In this document: positions 11,414 through 23,500 of the stretch, one piece after another | Layout: the number at the start of each line of letters is the position of its first letter | How positions within the stretch are numbered: the first letter of the stretch is position 1 | From: Podospora bellae-mahoneyi | Lineage: Eukaryota; Ascomycota; Sordariomycetes; Sordariales; Podosporaceae | NCBI RefSeq assembly: GCF_035222275.1 | Contig: NC_085882.1 | Coordinates: 2,239,501-2,303,500 of the forward strand | DNA: 64,000 nucleotides | Direction of reading: 5' to 3' | Program-made: the position numbers and the translations under genes | Notes under the pieces: generated by a model | Seen by the model: only the letters and a program-made list of their open reading frames with translations | What the model was told of the DNA's origin: nothing | The model's database searches: none

Positions 11414-12536
11414 CTACCCCCCAACCAACCCTCTCACCTCCCCCACCCACCTCTCCCATTTCCTCTCATTCTCTTCCCTCTCCCCCCTCCACTCCCTCAC
11501 CCTCTCCCCCACCCCAAGATCCCCCCTCATATGCTCCCCCTTAGTCGTCCCATCCAAAACCCTCACCCCCATTCCCACCATCACAACCGCCAACCAAGCC
11601 TCCTCCAAACTTCCCAGTCCCAATCCCTTCTTCACCTCCCTCACTACCTTGGCATGCCTCCAAACATCCACATTACCAGTCAAAACCCAAAACCCTTGAT
11701 ACACCGCCCCATTCCCTTTGCACCATCTCCTCGTTTCAATATCCCAGTTGTACATGCCCGCTGTAAACCTGTTTTGTATCAGACTTACTCTTGGGAGAGA
11801 AGGGTTCAGGTCGAGAAACTCGTCAAAGACATCGAGGAAATCCGGGGGGACGTTGGAGTAGCCTAGGTGGCGGATTTGATTGGGGAGGTAAGAAGTGAGA
11901 TGGGTCCAGGCGGTGATGTTTTCGGGGAGGGTTTCAAAAGGGGAGTGGAGGATTAAGGCGTCGAGGTAGGGGGGTTGGTGATCCGGGGTGGAGAGGTTGG
12001 ATAGGGAGGAGGCTATCGAGGTTGTGAGGGAGGTTGTGAGCGGGTTGGTGGAGGTGTAGTGGGTGGAGGGGGAGGGGGTGTATTTGGTTTGTATCTATGA
12101 GTGATTAGTTTGGTTGGTTAGAGAGGGTAGGGGGAATGGTGGGACGATTGGGGTAGAGGATAGGGGATAGGTGGGTGGTGGGATGAGGAGGATAGGGGAT
12201 GATGGTGGATGATGGTGGGATGATGGTGGATGATGGGTGTAGGAGATGGGTGGTCGACTAATGGGCCAGCAGAGGGATAATGGCACAAGTCAAGGGGTGA
12301 GGTGGAATTACCCAGAGATCATTCCTGCTGACGATGCCTTCAGATACCGCCCTTCGAATACCCTCGCCGACGAGGGTCTCGTCGTAATGCCGTTTCATGG
12401 CCGCTGTATCAATTCCCCGGAAGCCGGCTTTGATTGCTTCATAGACGAGGTCGGCGGTGCGGTCTTTTTTCCAGGCTGTGCCGTAGATGAGGGATGGCAT
12501 TTTGGGGAGGGATGGGGGCGGTTCTGAGGTGGACAT
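11414..12536 (-). CDS. aldo/keto reductase family protein
   Basis: NAD(P)H-dependent oxidoreductase of the aldo/keto reductase superfamily, about 301 residues. Exon 1 is 12536-12312 and exon 2 is 12094-11414, separated by an unusually long 217-nt phase-0 intron (GTAATT donor, CATAG acceptor). The usual tetrad is visible: Asp43 in GIDTA, Tyr51 in KRHYDE, Lys79 in IQTKY and His125 in LILHSPF. The segment IRHLGYSN and the phrase VSLIQNRF are typical of the barrel's later strands. The reading frame is open upstream to a start at 12719, but the ATG at 12536 has a CCACCATG context and matches the normal N-terminus of the family. The gene is divergent from a Gfo/Idh/MocA dehydrogenase across 761 bases. 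The substrate is unknown; small sugars, aldehydes or ketones are possible. Confidence 0.85.
12181..12240. repeat. GATGATGGTGG-type minisatellite inside an intron
   Basis: Short tandem variants of GGATGATGGTGG repeat several times inside the long intron of the aldo/keto reductase gene. The repeat may explain why this intron (217 nt) is three to four times the usual length. Confidence 0.6.
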
Positions 12537-13297
12537 GGTGGCCAGGGTTCTTGGGTGACGGTGAATGGGAAAGCTATGAAGTGGCGGGACGAAACGGTTG
12601 GGTGTCACAAGGGTTGGTGGTTTGAGGCTTAAAAATGATGACTTTGTCGGAAACATGTCTTTTTCACTGTGTGTCTTTTGAATGGGAAGTTGTGAAGATC
12701 TCAGGACGGGAAGGTACAACTCAATTGATTGGTCAAAGCTGAGTGGTGAGGGGAAGCTGTGGGCTTCCCGAAGCTGTTGACAGGTTTATATCGAGCTTTT
12801 CGAGATAAATTTTTGACAAGACAGTGTCCATACGCTTTAGACCTATAGCTTCCCTTTCCATATCGATTTCTTCAACTTCATCGTCCGCGCAAAGATGTTC
12901 TGTTGAATAAGTCAAGAATGACGTCGTCTAGGCTTTTGATGCACCTTCGCCAATCGGGAGCCGGGAGCTTTCTGTCCGCCATGTCTGCTGGGATCATCCT
13001 GGGCACAGGAATGGGCGGAATTCAATTGGCTAAAGAAGCTGTGGTGGATCCCTACCCACCTGGGAGAGCTTCCTCGGTGCGGGACAGGTGCCGCAGTTTT
13101 GGGTGCGTGTTTCGGCGATTTACCCGTCAGCGCCGTCGCTGCCCCGCCATGAGGATGGAGGGGAAGATGACGCGAGGTTGGACACGCCGGCTACGGGCTT
13201 TGCTTCAAAAGGACTTCAAGCCAGCGTGGTTTCTTTTCTCTTTGTCGTCTGTGTCTGTATTCACTTGTCAAAGCTTCATTGGCATCACCAGCACACC
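12537..13297. promoter_or_regulatory. shared divergent promoter region
   Basis: These 761 bases lie between the start of the aldo/keto reductase (minus) and the start of the Gfo/Idh/MocA dehydrogenase (plus), so they must hold both promoters. A plus-strand frame begins with a TTG codon at 12903 and lacks a coding signature. No specific operator is identified. Confidence 0.5.
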
Positions 13298-14595
13298 ATG
13301 TCGTCTCCGTATACTGTGAGGTGGGGTATTCTGGCCACCGGCTGGATTGCTGAGAGTGAGTGCCTGCCTGCCCCTTTTAATTTTGAACCTTGGTAAACGG
13401 CATGACTAAAACGCTCTTCTAGCCTTCACCAAGGATCTCCTCACTAGCCCAGCTTCCCGTGATGTCCATGATGTGCGCCATGAGGTCGTTGCCGTGTCCT
13501 CGTCCAGCTCCAAGGAGAGAGCTGCCGAGTTCATCAAGAAGGTGGATGCTCCCAGCTCAGCAAAGGCCTATGGTTCTTACCATGAGCTGGTAGCTGACCC
13601 CGATGTCGATATCATCTATGTTGCTACACCACACAGCCACCACTTCCAAAACGCCATGCTTGCCCTCGATGCCGGCAAGAATGTGCTCTGCGAGAAGTCC
13701 TTGACTGTGACTGCTGCCCAGACCCGCAAGCTCATCGAGACTGCTCGCTCAAAGAACCTCTTCTTCATGGAGGCTGTGTGGACTCGCTACTTCCCCCTGA
13801 GCATCAAGGTCAGGGAGTTGATCACATCCGGTGCCATCGGCAACGTGTACCGTACTATTGGTTAGTTTGGTCCTACCAATTCTTTAGAAGAATGCCGTAC
13901 TGACTTCCCATGCAGCCGACCTCTCTGTTGGCCGTGATGCCCCCGAGGGCAAGATTGACTTCCCCGATGAGAACCGCATGGTCAACGCCGACTTGGCCGG
14001 CGGTGCTCTCTTGGATCTTGGCATTTACGCCTTGACTTGGGTCTTCCAGTCTCTGTACCACACCCAGCCTGAAGCAGAGAAGGAAGCGCCCAATGTCATC
14101 GCTGCCGTCAACAAGTACCACACTGGTGCTGATGAGACCACCAGCATCATCCTCCAGTTCCCCAAGCACAAGAGCCACGGTATCGCTCTGACCTCTCTTC
14201 GGGTGGCCTCTGAACCTGACAACAAGGACACCGCCGGTGCCTCCATCCGCATCCAGGGCGGCCTTGGTGAAATTCAGGTCGTTGGGCCTGCCTACCGCCC
14301 ACGTCAGCTGAGAGTCATCACCAAGGAGAGCGATGGCAAGGCCGAGGTCATTGACTTTGCCATCCCCAAGGACAAGGAGCGTGACTGGGGCCACGGCATG
14401 TTCTGGGAAGCTGACGAGGCCGCCCGCTGCCTGCGTGACGGGCAGAAGGAGAGCAAGACTCTGCCGTGGAGCGAGAGCATTGTGATCATGGAGGTCATGG
14501 ACGAAACCCTGAAGCAGGGCGGTGTGACATACCCCGAGTTGATTTCGACTGACGTCTTTGACCCCCAAAGTCCTCTCAACACTGGAAAGAGGTAA
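13298..14595 (+). CDS. Gfo/Idh/MocA-family dehydrogenase (D-xylose 1-dehydrogenase / dihydrodiol dehydrogenase-like)
   Basis: NAD(P)-dependent cytosolic oxidoreductase of 391 residues. Exons are 13298-13355, 13423-13860 and 13916-14595; the introns are 67 and 55 nt with GTGAGT and GTTAGT donors. The N-terminal Rossmann fold begins VRWGILATGWIAE. Further family features are the ELVADPDVDIIYVATPHSHH segment, the catalytic-lysine motif (CEKSLTV, usually EKP, so Ser replaces Pro) and MEAVWTRYFP, which is typical of dimeric dihydrodiol dehydrogenases and fungal NADP-xylose dehydrogenases. The C-terminal alpha/beta domain contains LLDLGIYALTW. The start at 13298 has a CACCATG context. The substrate could be D-xylose, another aldose or a trans-dihydrodiol; sequence alone does not decide. 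Confidence 0.9.
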
Positions 14596-16100
14596 AACCC
14601 CAAGAAAGAGATTGGGGGTTGGGCTGGTATCTCTGCTTTGTGCCTGAACTCACAGCCTTGCTGCTGGCGCATTCTGGCGTCGGGCAGGCTTGTGGTAGGT
14701 CGTACGGGAAAGCTGTTGGAACTAGAGACTCGGCATTAGGTCTTTGTCATTCAACCCACCACGCGAGGCTATGATGCCCAAGGATGGCATACAGAAGAGG
14801 GATGGGGGCGCGGGATTTGGGCTCGGAAAATTTAGCCCGAGCTTGGCGCAGCCGGGCTTGGTTTATCTACCAACCAGAGGTCTGTGTAGTCCAAATGTAC
14901 CTTTTACCAATTCACCCCCTGCCGTCTTTTTTCTGTGAAATATCGGTCAGGTCGTCAAGATGGGTCATTGGGGCCATGACGGTCGCCAAGGCCATTCATT
15001 GGGCCTATAACCCTGGTTTTCGGGTTAGGGTATTGTGCCGTGTCAGGTACGAATGGACGCTTCGTCACCGCAAGTGCTGTTGCATCATCCACAACGGCAC
15101 CACTGGCTGGTGATGAAGAACTTGTATGACGGAGATGCAGATCTGAGACATACTTGTAGACTCTAGTCCATGTATGGTATGTTCTTTGGGAGAGGGGAGC
15201 TGTTGCCCAATAGCATCAATGCTCAGCCGATAACCGATAACAGCCCCACCAAGGTAAGGCCCATGTCCTCTCTTCGGTGTCCCCAACCTTAACCCAACCA
15301 CCAACCAAACATATCACCCACACACACCCACACACACGACCACACACAGGGGACCAGTTCCGAACCACGGCTACACCGTCCCGACTTGGGGAATCCGCAT
15401 GTGCGCAAAGCTGCATAACGCGACCGAGTAATTGACCGTCCAACAAGGTGTGTGTCATCTCTCCGTCTTCTCCGTCTCCATCTCTGAGTTGGTTTCCGTT
15501 CTTGTCAGGTTCATCACCGTTCATGTTCTTCAGCCCTGTGTAGGCCTTGTTGTACACCTCTGTTAAGTAGGTACGTGTACAAGCCATCTCACAGTTCGTT
15601 CCTTGTCCTGCCCCAGTCGTGCAGCTATACCCCTCCAGTTGGCAGCAATGTCGTAGCTGGTTCCTTCGCCCTCAGCCTAGGACTGCACCGAGTGTCGGTT
15701 GGTCGCCAACGGCGTCTGTTTTGGCCCTGTTCGTCCCTGTTGCTTCTGCATCTTCAAATGCCTTGGGTTTACTGCAATCTGCACTGCATCCATGCCGCCA
15801 CATCACGATCCCCCTCCCAAGTCCCGCTACCTTGCCCGCTGACCCCCCGGAACAGGCGGTCAAGGATATCAATCGCTGGGCCAAGAGCCGCGACAAGAAT
15901 CGAAAAAAGCTTTTCCATCTCCCTAGGGCTGTGGTGTGTGTGAAAAATCTCTGCGGCCTGACCTGACTGGGAAGCAGGACACTCGGTCAGCGTGCCGCGC
16001 GAAGCCCAAGTTGGGCCCAGGACCGACGAGATCAACAAGTCTCACCTTGTTGTTGCCCGATCCAGCACTATTCCAAAGTCTCTCGGTGTAACCCGAACCC
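14596..16100. other. intergenic region, no gene seen
   Basis: About 1.5 kb between the dehydrogenase and the Trm9-like gene. It contains a CA/CACACA-rich stretch (about 15320-15350). Several frames of 100-130 codons lack any recognisable domain. The promoter of the methyltransferase gene should lie near its right end. Confidence 0.5.
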
Positions 16101-17153
16101 ATGATGGCTTCGACACATAACCCCTCAGCCCTGCCGTCTGACTCTGTGGCCGGTGACGTCGCCAAGCTGGCCGCCGCCGCTGCCGCTTCTCAGGCAGCAG
16201 AATCGGCAGAAGCAGAGGCCTACGAAAAGACGCATGTTCACGGTGTGTATGAAGCCATCGCCCCGCACTTTTCGGCGACACGCTACAAGCCCTGGCCTGC
16301 CGTGGCATCGTTTCTGCAGTCGCGGCCTCCGGGAGCAGTGGGTCTCGATGTTGGCTGTGGCAATGGCAAGTACCTGGGCCTAAACCCATCCGTGTACATG
16401 GTCGGCTCGGATCGTAGTGCTTCGCTTGTTGCGCTTGCCCACAGCCGTGGGAGGCAGCTCCAGGAACAGCAGGCCCAGGAGGCGAAGAAGCGGATCGCTC
16501 AAGGTGAGCTGGACGCAACAACAGGAACAGGCGGGGAGTCGAGTGGAGCTGTCGTCGCCACAGAGGTGCTTGTAGCTGATGGACTGTCACTCCCCTTCCG
16601 CGAACGCGCTGCGGATTTCGTCATCTGTATCGCCGTTATCCACCACATGTCGACAAGAACAAGGCGTCAAGAGGCGATCCGTCACCTCCTGCGATGTGTC
16701 AGGACCGGACAGGCTGGCCAGCCCGGCGGTCAAATCTTGGTGTACGTATGGGCTCTCGAACAGGGCAACAGCCGGCGCGGATGGGACGAAGGGGGCGAGC
16801 AAGATCTGCTAGTGCCCTGGGTGCTCAAGAGTCAGCAAAAACAGCCCAAGCGACCGAAACAACGCAAAGGACAGACACGGACTCGGGACCAAGATTCCAG
16901 TGGTGTTGCTGCCAGTAATAATAGCGGTGAGGCTCCACCATCTGAGGCTACTGCCGGTGCAACTACTGCGGCCACGGAACCAGACCCGGGCCACACCGAC
17001 CCCGTCTTCAAGCGCTACTATCATCTCTACCGCAAAGGTGAGCTGGAGGAGGATGTATTGGCTGCCGGGGGCGCAGTCATCACCAGCGGTTACGAAAGAG
17101 ACAACTGGTGGGTGGTGGCTGCCAATGAGCCCCTCCCGTCACAGTCAACATGA
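16101..17153 (+). CDS. trm9: tRNA (carboxymethyluridine34-5-O/O-methyl) methyltransferase, Trm9-like
   Basis: Class I SAM-dependent methyltransferase of 350 residues, single exon, resembling yeast Trm9/ALKBH8-type enzymes that complete mcm5U at the wobble position of certain tRNAs together with Trm112. The diagnostic start of the fold is VHGVYEAIAPHFSATRYKPWP (about residues 46-66). SAM motif I is GLDVGCGNGKYLG (81-93). The region VLVADGLSLPFRERAADFVI followed by IAVIHHMST is the expected motif II/post-II part, and the end (ERDNWWVVAANEP) matches the conserved Trm9 C-terminus. An insertion rich in Lys/Arg/Gln/Thr (about residues 248-295) is longer than in yeast. The N-terminus is Ala-rich. 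ATG codons occur at 16101 and 16104; the first is used. Confidence 0.9.
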   Translation: MMASTHNPSALPSDSVAGDVAKLAAAAAASQAAESAEAEAYEKTHVHGVYEAIAPHFSATRYKPWPAVASFLQSRPPGAVGLDVGCGNGKYLGLNPSVYMVGSDRSASLVALAHSRGRQLQEQQAQEAKKRIAQGELDATTGTGGESSGAVVATEVLVADGLSLPFRERAADFVICIAVIHHMSTRTRRQEAIRHLLRCVRTGQAGQPGGQILVYVWALEQGNSRRGWDEGGEQDLLVPWVLKSQQKQPKRPKQRKGQTRTRDQDSSGVAASNNSGEAPPSEATAGATTAATEPDPGHTDPVFKRYYHLYRKGELEEDVLAAGGAVITSGYERDNWWVVAANEPLPSQST

Positions 17154-17767
17154 GGCGAAAGCTGAAAAAAATATATTGATGTTGAACCAAACAAGACACC
17201 GAAACGGAGTCCGGGTCCGTTGGTTGGGTGATCTATCGCTCGCTAATGCGGACCTCCCTCCGTCTTTGGGGGTACGTGTGTGTTTGGTGATTTTCTTTTT
17301 CAAGTGAAACGTTTGCTTGGTTTGTTCCCGTTGGCTGTTGGATGAGTGTTGGAGACCAGTCGCAACGATGACTCCGTTTTGGATGAACGGCGGTTTGCCT
17401 CTCGGGTTCGTATCATTGATCTCTTCCAGCTTTGTTGAGCACACTACGGAGGGTAATTCTGTAATAATGGTGCCATATTCAGCCTTGCTGGGTATATCTC
17501 GATGATTCATACCTGATGGTTTGCTCTAGTTGTGGGCTATCTCCAGCTTTGGTGAGCATCAGATAGTCGTGCCGAGAGAATGGTGAGAAACGATCACCAG
17601 AGATCAGACACCCCCGGCAAGCTAGACCCCTTTGGATACCGCTGTTATGTGATGGATCGATCTATTATGTGTGATTCGAGGCTTCTAGAAAGGTTGGTTC
17701 GCATCTAGCATAGTTGCTGCATTTTGATGGTTGGGGCGGGGGAGGGTAGCTAGGTTCTGTCACACTG

Positions 17768-17788
17768 AAAAAAAAAAAAAAAAAAAAA
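17768..17788. repeat. poly-A tract of 21 bases
   Basis: An uninterrupted run of 21 A residues in the spacer after the Trm9-like gene. It could be a simple expansion or a trace of retroposition; no flanking retrocopy is seen. Confidence 0.9.
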
Positions 17789-18486
17789 GATCTCCAGCCT
17801 AAAGTCCGATATGTTGGGGTTGGCCGCAGTAACCGCCGCCCCTTTGTGATTCTGTGTGTGTGCTCTGTGGTTTGCCAATCCACCCCCTTTTTGTCATACC
17901 TGAATAACATACATACACTCCAAAGCTTGTGGTCCAAGAATTATTTATCCACAACCAACAAAAAGCTCAAAATTCTGACCCAATGATATCTCGTGGTGTG
18001 GAGAGACGAAACATCTCCTCCCCGGAGAAGTTTTCCCTGTACCAAGCAGCAGCAGCAAGCAGTAATGATTATGTCCCACCACCCATCTCTCTTTCAACGC
18101 TTTGTTTTATTTTTGTAGAACAATTAGATCCCGACCCCATGTGGCAAAGTGAAAAGGCTGTTACGAGACGTAGAAAAGAAATTTGTTCAAAAGAGAAGAG
18201 TGTAAAACATGAATCGAAAAAAAAACCAATAAAAAAACTATAATTACAAAATGCCGTGTCCTTTGAACAAAACAAGAATAAAAATAAAGGGTCGTTACTT
18301 GTCAATCAAGAAGTATGTAGTGGGTAGGTGCTTAAAATGAAGAAAGAAAGAAAAGAGAAATATGTGTCCAACAAATGTGCGTGTCATCCCATCGCTTCCT
18401 CTCTCTCTGCTTTGATGCAAAATATTCACCCCACCCCGTTTCCGTGCCATGTCCCTTTTCATCCATTTCTTCGTGGTAGGCCATCC

Positions 18487-18514
18487 ACCATCCATCCATC
18501 CATCCATCCATCCA
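18487..18514. repeat. (CATC)n / (TCCA)n microsatellite
   Basis: About six tandem CATC units followed by CCGCC-rich sequence. Non-coding. Confidence 0.9.
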
Positions 18515-18915
18515 GCCGCCCGCCCGTCCCTTCGTTCTGAAAAGTTGTAAAAGAAATTTCAAAATAACAGATTGCCTCCCAGGTCGTTACTGTTTGTTCC
18601 GCTGGGTTTTCTTTTCTTTCCCTTCTCCCATGTGTGTTTGTGTTGCTAATATTGTGATGTATGTCATTGTAAATGTGCTATGCCGCGAATGTTTGTTGTC
18701 ATGAGTGGTGAAGTATTGTGAGTGTATGTAATGCTCGAGTAAAGTTAGGAAAAGGAATAATTGTAGTCGTAACAAGCTGTGGTGTGTTTGTTCGGTGATT
18801 GATTTGCCGTAGCAAGTGGTTATTCGAAAATCCCCTGCGGTGTGTGGTGGTGTTTATCTGGGGAAAGGGAGCACAACAGGGAAACCTCTCACCAATCCAG
18901 TCCCTTCCCCCCATG

Positions 18916-20551
18916 TTATGGCTCATACCTCGGCCGTCTAGCCGCCACCTGCCCGAGTCCCATCGGTGGCGGAGGCGGAGGCGGAAGAGGCGGGTAATCC
19001 CCATCCTCAGACCGCGGGTACATGTGTCGCCGCCTGCTAGTCTCCCTGCTTACATCAGGGCTAGCCCTCCGCTTCGACCCAGATGACGATTCCAAATGTG
19101 TATACCCATACGACGACGACGAGCTGTACCCCAAAGGCGGGAGCAAAGGAACCGGACTAGCAGTGGCGCTGTGGATAGGACTCGCACTAGGAGCTCCCAC
19201 CGAGTACGCCGGAGTGCTGTACGGGCTAACTCCCGTCGTCAGTTCCGCCACACTGGGCAGCACGCCTCCGCGTCCTTGACCTGGGCCAAGACTCGTCGTC
19301 TGAATCGGCGCGAGCCCCCCAAACGGAGGACCCGGTGGTGGAGGTGGTTGTCCGTAGCCGTAGTCAAGGGGCTCAGGGGCGATGCCGGAAGAGGATCTCG
19401 GCGGGAGGCTCTCGCGTCGTACGGCTAGTGGCCGGCCGGTCGCCATCGGGGGTGGGATCAAGGGTGGTGGGACGGGCCCGGGGCCCCGTTGGTGTTGGTG
19501 GTTGTATCGTGGAGACGGAATGGTAGGGAGGCTTCCCTGGGACTGCGAGTGGCCGTGTCCTCTCGTGGGGGAAATTCGGTGATGGCCGTGGGAACCTTGC
19601 GAGTCGTTCGGAGTCATGTTCAGCGTGAATGGAACCACGCCTGCCCGCCTTGCCATTTCATTCTCACCTAGCTGCCAGTGCATCGCCTCGGCGGCGCGCC
19701 AGGGGACCTGCATCTCCTCTGCCACTTTTGCCCACATCTCGGGTTTGAATCTGCCAAGCTTTTGTCAGTCTTGTTCGTCCGAAACGCAGCCAAAAAAAAG
19801 AGGGGGGGGACATTGTTACCTCTCGTAAAGCCTTGCGAGCTTGTTCTTGCGCTCTTCGTCCCACTCGCTCCGTCTTTCCAGATAGTTTTGGTAGTGAAGA
19901 CGACAACTGATGGAGCTCCGTCCTGGAAGCCGCTTCGATATGTCGTCCCATTTCATCCCACTGCCCCGGAGCTCTATGATGAGAGCATCCTCTTCCGGAG
20001 ACCACTTGCTTTGTTTCTTCGCCGGCGACTCGGAGGTGTGAGGCGGCATGCTGCGTTTATTACTTCCACTGGGCGGGCGTGATGCTGAAGCTGGCGCCGA
20101 AGTGGCAGTCGGCTGAGAGTATCCAGGTGTCGTAGATGCCCCGAAGCCCCTAAATCCGGTGCCGCCGACGAAGCCAAATTGCGGAGACACTGTGCCGGGT
20201 GCTACAGCAAAGGAGGCCAGAGGAGGAGGATCACCTGGGGACGTTGTTGCCGGCGAAAATGTTGCAGTCGAAGTCGGATGAGCCTGCTGGGTGGGCGATG
20301 CAGTGGACTCATTTGAGTCGGAGCCTTTGATTAATGACGCGATATCCACGGTGACGGTGTCTCGCCGGTCTTTGCCTATAGGGGCAGCAAGTTCATAGAT
20401 GGCCAGGGCTGAAGACGGGGGAAACGCGTTTTCCGCCTTGTCCAACGCCACCAACAGGAACCGGTTGTTGCTCTTGAGTTGCAGTGAAGCCAAAGGTGCC
20501 GAGAGCTCTACAATGGAAGCTTCGTTCCTTCGACTGCTTAGCAGGGGATCG
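18916..20551 (-). CDS. Myb/SANT DNA-binding domain protein, 5' end unresolved
   Basis: Predicted nuclear DNA-binding protein with two Myb-type repeats. The main exon ends at 19820 and the last exon is 19750-18916, joined across a 69-nt phase-2 intron (GTAACA donor, GGCAG acceptor) that splits the second repeat. Repeat 1 runs KWSPEEDALIIELRGSGMKW through ISCRLHYQNYL. Repeat 2 runs EWDEERKNKLARLYERFKPE through EAMHWQLGE. The N-terminal half is Ser/Thr/Pro-rich. The C-terminal part is Pro/Gly/Ser/Tyr-rich, with poly-Pro runs, and ends RRPRYEP. The frame is open up to 20580 but has no ATG before an in-frame TGA, so a 5' exon is missing from my model. Likely acceptors on the minus strand end at 20552 (GACCAG) or at the TGTAG just after, near 20510. 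Function is unknown. Confidence 0.72.
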
Positions 20552-23500
20552 CTGGTCAGTACGTCCGGGCAAGAAGAAGATCACTCCACCGTAGCTGTTC
20601 TTCTACGGAGGTCAGTGAACCGTTTGGCGCGGAGACTAGGACCGGGAGACCAGGACGGGTTTCGCAAATGTTGTTGTCGGCCGAAGTGAGCTAGGTTGGG
20701 ATATGTGATGGACGCGATTCCGAGTTTTGTAACCCGTGAAGTTCGGGAGACAGCGCGTGTTTAAAGGGGGTAGATTGGTAGCCGAGCGAGAAAGAGACCC
20801 CCTTTCGAGACTGGTTGTTATAATAGTAGCTTTTAGACAACGGTGGTGGCTCGTGTGCTGATGGCAGACATCAAAACATGATTGGGTAGGTTCCTGAGCA
20901 TGCGTTCGCCAATAAATGAGCATGTGCCGTGCTCGATGAGGTAGGTGAGCAGTGGTAAGGTCAGACGGGGGTGCTAGACGACTGCTTGAGAAGAGAGAAG
21001 GCCTTTTCCATAGTCACCGAACATAGAGCAGGGGAGAGGCTGTATCCAGGTCCGGGAAGATGCGCCTCTGCAGATGGGTAGCCAGGATGAGAAGGGGAAA
21101 GAAAAACTTGATGACGGTATCTAAGGAGAGTGACAGGATGCGGGGGATGGGGTCAGGGTTCAGGGGGGCATATGAGGGTAAACTAATACACTGAGGACGA
21201 GTAGGCCTTCATGGTTGGGATTCCATGAAAAGAACAACGGTGATAGCCATACCGGAAGTGTACAGACAGGCTGCATGTCGTGTTGAAGGAGATGGATGGA
21301 TGAATGGCAACCAGGGCCAAGGGCCAAGGGCCAGGGAGGGGGTGCAGATGGAGGGGGGCGTGTGTGCAAAGTGGGTCGGCCAGGGAAACAGACAGAACAA
21401 GGGATGCGGGCAAGGTCAGGGCTCCAGGGCTCGGATGCCGTGGGTGGTGAGTGATAACCTGAGCCACAAGTCAGGGTCCGTACCCCAGAATGCCAAACGC
21501 CTGACTTGTGCGGTAGAGATGGCCCTGTCAGATACGGGTAACCTCTGGAAGTAACCCCCGGGGGCTTCGGGACGGACCTCATCGACTTCGGTTGGGTTTG
21601 GGGTAGCTCCAACGCTCCCAACACAGCTGCAATATCAAGAGCCCGGGACCAAGAACCGGTTTGCCATGCTCGGGCGCTTGATCCAGCTGGAAAGAGGGCT
21701 AAGGCGAAATGTCAAAGTCCAATCCCCGTTCACGCTTGGACTGATGAGAAGAGGTACCCAACAGGTACTAGCTGTCCTGGGTCCAACTGTTTGGTGGCCA
21801 AGTAAAAAGTCAATGAGACGGCCAATCGACGTACTCCCAGACCACGCCCCTTGGCAGGAGAAATGGCAACACACCCCTCCCCAATCAAAAGAGCCCCAAT
21901 TGACCTTTTTTCTTCTTTGGTTGCTGAGGGGTTGCTCCATCCAAGAACAAAATGGCAAAAAGAAAAAGAAAAAAAAAGAAACGAAATGCAAGACCGACTG
22001 GTTCTAGGGACGTCGAAGAAGATCAGTGCTAACGCCAAACATGTCGACTATGCGAGATACCGCCCCCACTAGGGCAAACGACATGGGTTGACCACGACTT
22101 CGTGCATGACAGACACCCTCTATTCTTCAGGCTGGCTGGTCCTGGCTAACAGCGCTTACTTCGACTAAAATGCCATGTTTAATGGCGCAGAAAGTTCTTA
22201 TTGTGCATCAAAGTTGGGGGCATATCGCGAAGAAGAAAGTCTATGATGGGGGGCGGTGTACGTGAGTGGTCGGGTTGCAAAGTCGGTAAAGAAGGGTCAG
22301 TAATCAAGGTTAGTTGGGCTCTCAAGCGGCATTGTTTCCTGAGTGACTTTTAACCCCCATCCCAGGTACTACTTCACCATGGCATGGTTCGGGGCAGGCG
22401 GAACTTGACTTGCGGCAGAAGAAAGAGAGACGTGTGCAAGCAAGCAGGTAGGGTGAGGCGTCAGCCAAAAGTTGCCGCTGCACCTGTATCTGTCCAGCAG
22501 CAACGACAGCCCAGCCGGGCATAAACAGGCAGTACCTGTTTCGACCACAAACGATGGGAGTGTAGATGAACGGAAACGCTTGCCATGGGAGGAGAAAAAA
22601 CGCATAGGACATGGGTTCAAATGGGTTGGTCTTGAAACTGCCCGTGGTGGTATGGGGCGGGAGGCGGGTTGGATTTGCAAGAGGCGACGGCCACCAGCAA
22701 CCAGTGGTCCATGCCCCATCTTGATGCTCACCTCCTTGTTCTGAAAGGAGGTTTGATGGTTTACCGTCATGCTGCCCCCGTCCAAAGCTTGGACACTGCC
22801 AGCATCGAGAGTTTAGTCCAGGGCCCAATGCGGAAGAAGGCCCCAGGCTGGATGGGATCAACCCATCTGGCATCTGCATTGCCGAGACCTCAGACCTAAC
22901 TGTTGAACAACTGCGCAGTGCGACGAAGGGGAGCGTGATCGATCCTAAACGGGCGCTAGAGGTGTGAAGTAAGTCGCAGATGGGAGGAGCGGCACGAGAG
23001 GCTCGCTTCGATCCGCCCTTGACCCAGAAACGACGGCCGCCGGCTCGCTAACCTTGGCTCCGGGTTATTACTTTGCAGTCACGGTGATATAAGCCGCCGG
23101 GCCAGCTCCGGTCATCATTCTTCTTGGATGTTCTTCAGGCTCTAGCTATTTTGGAGCCTCTGTGCGCATAAGAACAGACGCTGCGCGAGACGAAGAGAGT
23201 GCGTCTGTTCTCTTGTCAGATCCAGGGAAACCCTGGCTTCAATGCGATGCGACATGGATGTGCGATTCGGACGCTGGAGCATTGCTTGCATTGGTTGCGG
23301 GAGCATGAGCCCCTACCTAAGACGGCGACGTCGACTGAACTTGGACAGAACCGTCGCAACAGGCTCAGAGGCACGACAGTCAGGAACCCTGTCAGTTCTC
23401 TGGACACAAGAGATCCAGAGATCCAGAGATCGATCCGGCGTGTGAGCAGTTGCTGTTGAACCTTGTAACCCTGGTTTCTCAAAGAGCCTGGGGCGGGTAA

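Larger units (their letters stand above)
17154..18915. other. convergent intergenic region with simple repeats
   Basis: This spacer holds the 3' ends of the Trm9-like gene (plus) and the Myb gene (minus). It is A/T-rich and contains a 21-base A run and a TCCA repeat, listed separately. No coding region is recognised. Confidence 0.55.

Noticed and set aside
11768-11788. GTAAGT ... CAG inside exon 2 of the aldo/keto reductase
   Set aside because: It would be a 20-nt intron, far too short. The unspliced reading VSLIQNRF is the conserved family sequence.
22322-22879. 185-codon minus-strand frame
   Set aside because: Non-specific composition, overlapped by other frames on both strands, and no splice or promoter context.
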